A stretch of DNA of 32,436 bases. It comes from a virus. A program made the position numbers and the translations under genes. Positions within the stretch are counted from its first letter, which is position 1, and each line of letters begins with the position of its first letter. Location: positions 1-32,436 of IMG/VR virus record IMGVR_UViG_3300036859_000361. One strand, written 5' to 3'. Positions 30,821-32,436 of this stretch are shown here, piece by piece. The notes beneath the pieces were generated by a model, which worked only from the letters and a program-made list of their open reading frames with translations, had not been told where the DNA came from and made no database searches.

Positions 30821-31617
30821 GACGAACAAGCTACATGCGGGGATTCGTCGCGGGCGAGCAGCTCGCGGCGCAGTTCATCCTCGAACGACTGCAACACGAC
30901 CCACCGACCAACCTGGACGAAGTGCAGCGCATGGTCGACGGCCTGGGCCCGGTGATGGCCGTCGCCGGGCTCGTAGGCAAGGGCATCGGCGGCCAGGACA
31001 TCGAGCCGCACGACTACGACGAGTGGGCGGAGGAGGAGCTGATGGACGAGCGCCGCCGCATCGAGTTCGCGCTGGAGTCGGCGCGCTACTTCGGCACGAC
31101 GAGCGGCATCGACGAGGACCAGGCCGACCGCGGCGAGGGCCGCGCCTGGGAGCGCGTGCCCGAGGGGTTGCGCGACGGGCTGCGGATGTATCTCGATGAG
31201 CATGTCCGCGTCGGGCACTTCCTGACGGCGGTGCTCTCGAACGACCTGGCCGAGGCCTTCGCGCGGGCCGATCTCAACTCGCGCGTCGGGCTGTTCGACA
31301 TCGTGAGCTACCTGCACAACTACGCGCCCGCGCCGGCCTGGGGTGGCAAGCGCCAGGTCGAGCTCTGGCTGACCCCGGCGATCCCCGAGCTGGAGGTCAA
31401 GAGCCTGGGCGACGAGCTGCAGCTGGTCGAGGGCAACAAGACGGCGTGTCCCGGCTGCGGCGGGTTCCACCTGGTGCATCACACGAAAGCAGCGTTCGGG
31501 CGTGTCTCGATTCCTGACGACCGGCAGATGAAAGCAGAACACGAGGTCGAGTTCGTGTACTGCCACCAGGTGCATCTCCACGTCGTCGGCGTCGAGGGAA
31601 GGGAGTTCGAGGCATGA
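30817..31617 (+). CDS. Hypothetical protein with C-terminal Cys/His motif, 266 aa
   Basis: Not recognised. ATG chosen because of the leader just before it; a longer frame upstream runs through two other genes. Helical N-terminus (SYMRGFVAGEQLAAQFILER), acidic centre (HDYDEWAEEELMDERRRIEF), then DEHVRVGHFLTAVLSNDLAE and a C-terminal zinc-like part CPGCGGFHLVHHTKAAFG with CHQVHLHVVGVEG. The pattern 'HV..GHFL.AVL.NDL..A..RAD' is reminiscent of small phage regulators, but I would not name it. Stop overlaps the next ATG. Confidence 0.55.
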   Translation: MRRTSYMRGFVAGEQLAAQFILERLQHDPPTNLDEVQRMVDGLGPVMAVAGLVGKGIGGQDIEPHDYDEWAEEELMDERRRIEFALESARYFGTTSGIDEDQADRGEGRAWERVPEGLRDGLRMYLDEHVRVGHFLTAVLSNDLAEAFARADLNSRVGLFDIVSYLHNYAPAPAWGGKRQVELWLTPAIPELEVKSLGDELQLVEGNKTACPGCGGFHLVHHTKAAFGRVSIPDDRQMKAEHEVEFVYCHQVHLHVVGVEGREFEA

Positions 31618-31895
31618 CGCGCGAGGAGAAGCTGGCGATCTGCGCCCAGGGCTGCACCGACGACTTCTACAACCGGCGGCCGCACACCGGCTGCTGGTCG
31701 CTGGAGACGGCGGAGATGGCCACGCGCTACACCATCGGGCACTGGACCCCTATGGACACGGCGAAGAACCTGAACGAGGTCCAGACGCTCAGCTGCTTTC
31801 ACGAGGCGGGCCCGAACCGGACGCACTACCTGAAGGCGGTCCCCGAGCACCTGCGCGCCGAGTGGAACGAGCTGAAGGCGAAGGGAGAGAAGTAG
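31614..31895 (+). CDS. Hypothetical protein, 93 aa
   Basis: Not recognised. ATGA overlap with the preceding gene. MTREEKLAICAQGCTDDFYN, RYTIGHWTPMDTAKNLNEVQ and SCFHEAGPNRTHYLKAVPEH make up a compact mixed protein with Cys at three places. Belongs to a string of small coupled genes. Confidence 0.5.
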   Translation: MTREEKLAICAQGCTDDFYNRRPHTGCWSLETAEMATRYTIGHWTPMDTAKNLNEVQTLSCFHEAGPNRTHYLKAVPEHLRAEWNELKAKGEK

Positions 31896-31897
31896 CG

Positions 31898-32089
31898 ATG
31901 GAGAAGCTGGAGAGCCTGCTGGTCGACGCCGTGAACGAGGCGGACAACCTGGCGGGCGAGACGGAGGTCCTGATTCACCGGGTGCGCCTGAGGAACATCC
32001 GCGACGAGCTGGACAACGTGTTGGGCCGCGTGCAGCGGATGCGCCGCGAGGCCGCCGAGGCCGCCGAGCGCGAAAGGAGCGGGGAATGA
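31898..32089 (+). CDS. Hypothetical helical protein, 63 aa
   Basis: ATG at 31898 just after the previous stop (TAGCGATG). MEKLESLLVDAVNEADNLAG then VLIHRVRLRNIRDELDNVLG and an acidic/basic helix end (REAAEAAERERSGE). Likely coiled coil. Stop overlaps the next ATG. Confidence 0.45.
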   Translation: MEKLESLLVDAVNEADNLAGETEVLIHRVRLRNIRDELDNVLGRVQRMRREAAEAAERERSGE

Positions 32090-32337
32090 ACGGACGTGTC
32101 GTGATTTTTGTCGGGCACCAGGACCAGCGCGAGGAGGTGGACGCCGGCGCGTTCATGTACTGCAGCGCGACGGGTTGGTGCTTCGGGCCGCTGTTCGACA
32201 GTGCAGACGACTGCAGGGAGTTCATGGACTGGGTGGACAAGGACAAGGGCACGAACGTCGAGCTGCGGCAGGTGCCGACGAAGGAGCTGTACGAGCTGCA
32301 CAGCCGGTGGCTCGTGGAGACAAGGAGGGCCACGTAA
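32086..32337 (+). CDS. Hypothetical protein, 83 aa
   Basis: Not recognised. MNGRVVIFVGHQDQREEVDA, FMYCSATGWCFGPLFDSADD, CREFMDWVDKDKGTNVELRQ. The 14-mer variant TGCAGACGACTGCA lies inside (ADDC frame). Last complete gene of the window. Confidence 0.5.
   Translation: MNGRVVIFVGHQDQREEVDAGAFMYCSATGWCFGPLFDSADDCREFMDWVDKDKGTNVELRQVPTKELYELHSRWLVETRRAT
32202..32215. repeat. 14-mer copy 16
   Basis: TGCAGACGACTGCA, 13 of 14 (one central base differs). Plus-strand gene, read as ADDC. Confidence 0.6.
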
Positions 32338-32349
32338 TTGCATCGTGTG

Positions 32350-32386
32350 TTGACCAAGGGAGGTTTGACCAATGGTGCGGTTGACA
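32350..32386 (+). promoter_or_regulatory. Three TTGAC words at about 15-base steps
   Basis: TTGACC (32350), TTGACC (32365), TTGACA (32381). The first two share TTGACCAA. Could be promoter -35 elements or a repeated binding site; the -10 region would lie beyond or at the window end. Confidence 0.35.
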
Positions 32387-32436
32387 TGGCCGTGGGGACC
32401 CGCGCAAACAAGCCCCGTAGCACCCCAAGCGCAAAG

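Noticed and set aside
1371-32215. The 14-mer as a true Neisseria DNA uptake sequence
   Set aside because: The core is similar (nine of ten bases), but the palindromic extension, the GC-rich phage and the lack of any Neisseriaceae signal make identity unlikely.
1-32436. tRNA genes, CRISPR arrays, integrase or attachment sites, insertion sequences
   Set aside because: Looked for cloverleaf-like ends, regular repeat-spacer arrays, transposase motifs and terminal inverted repeats; none seen.

Overview
This window looks like part of the genome of a tailed double-stranded DNA bacteriophage with very GC-rich DNA, most likely a podovirus-type (short-tailed) phage. The minus strand, read from right to left, carries small terminase candidate, large terminase, portal, scaffold candidate, HK97-fold major capsid protein, head-tail adaptor, two beta-propeller-like tail proteins, fibre/spike proteins, three low-complexity internal-protein candidates and a giant ParB-domain protein. 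No tape-measure, sheath or major tail-tube gene is visible, which fits a short-tailed particle. No integrase, lysozyme, polymerase or recognisable repressor is present, so the lifestyle cannot be judged. The host is unknown; base composition and frequent GTG starts only suggest a high-GC bacterium.

Layout. (1) 1-3860, minus: a giant protein open at the window edge, with three ParB-like modules. (2) 3860-6385: three proteins of unknown fold, probably injected or internal virion proteins. (3) 6448-10052: a beta-helix spike-like protein and a C1q-like fibre protein. (4) 10054-13815: two probable nozzle/hub proteins and the head-tail adaptor. (5) 13817-16826: small virion-associated candidates, one with a clear signal peptide. 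(6) 17074-22090: capsid, scaffold, portal. (7) 22097-25362: small accessory genes and both terminase subunits, with a good sigma70-type promoter (25390-25418) overlapping an inverted repeat just upstream. (8) 25423-27117: tightly overlapped small genes, including a Tat-like leader joined to a piece of capsid fold. (9) 27118-28087: a divergent noncoding control region with several dyads. (10) 28088-32337, plus: small genes of the opposite transcription unit, probably early or accessory, with zinc-ribbon proteins, a SpoVG-like protein and several unknowns.

The genes are packed into translationally coupled strings: stops overlap the next start as TGATG, ATGA, TAATG or GTGA at most junctions. Four plus-strand groups begin with the same strong leader, GAGACGGGAGC or a one-base variant, 5-7 bases before the start.

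The most interesting signals are: (a) a near-palindromic 14-mer, TGCAGMCGKCTGCA, found at 16 places through the window, in genes of both strands and in the three largest gaps of the structural operon, each time beside or inside a GC hairpin; (b) the protein at 25739-26233, which aligns without gaps to the E-loop/spine-helix region of this phage's own capsid protein but follows a twin-arginine-like leader; (c) the capsid gene's own hydrophobic N-terminal extension; and (d) the triple ParB-like protein. All functional calls rest on reading the sequence and recalled family patterns; no database search was run.
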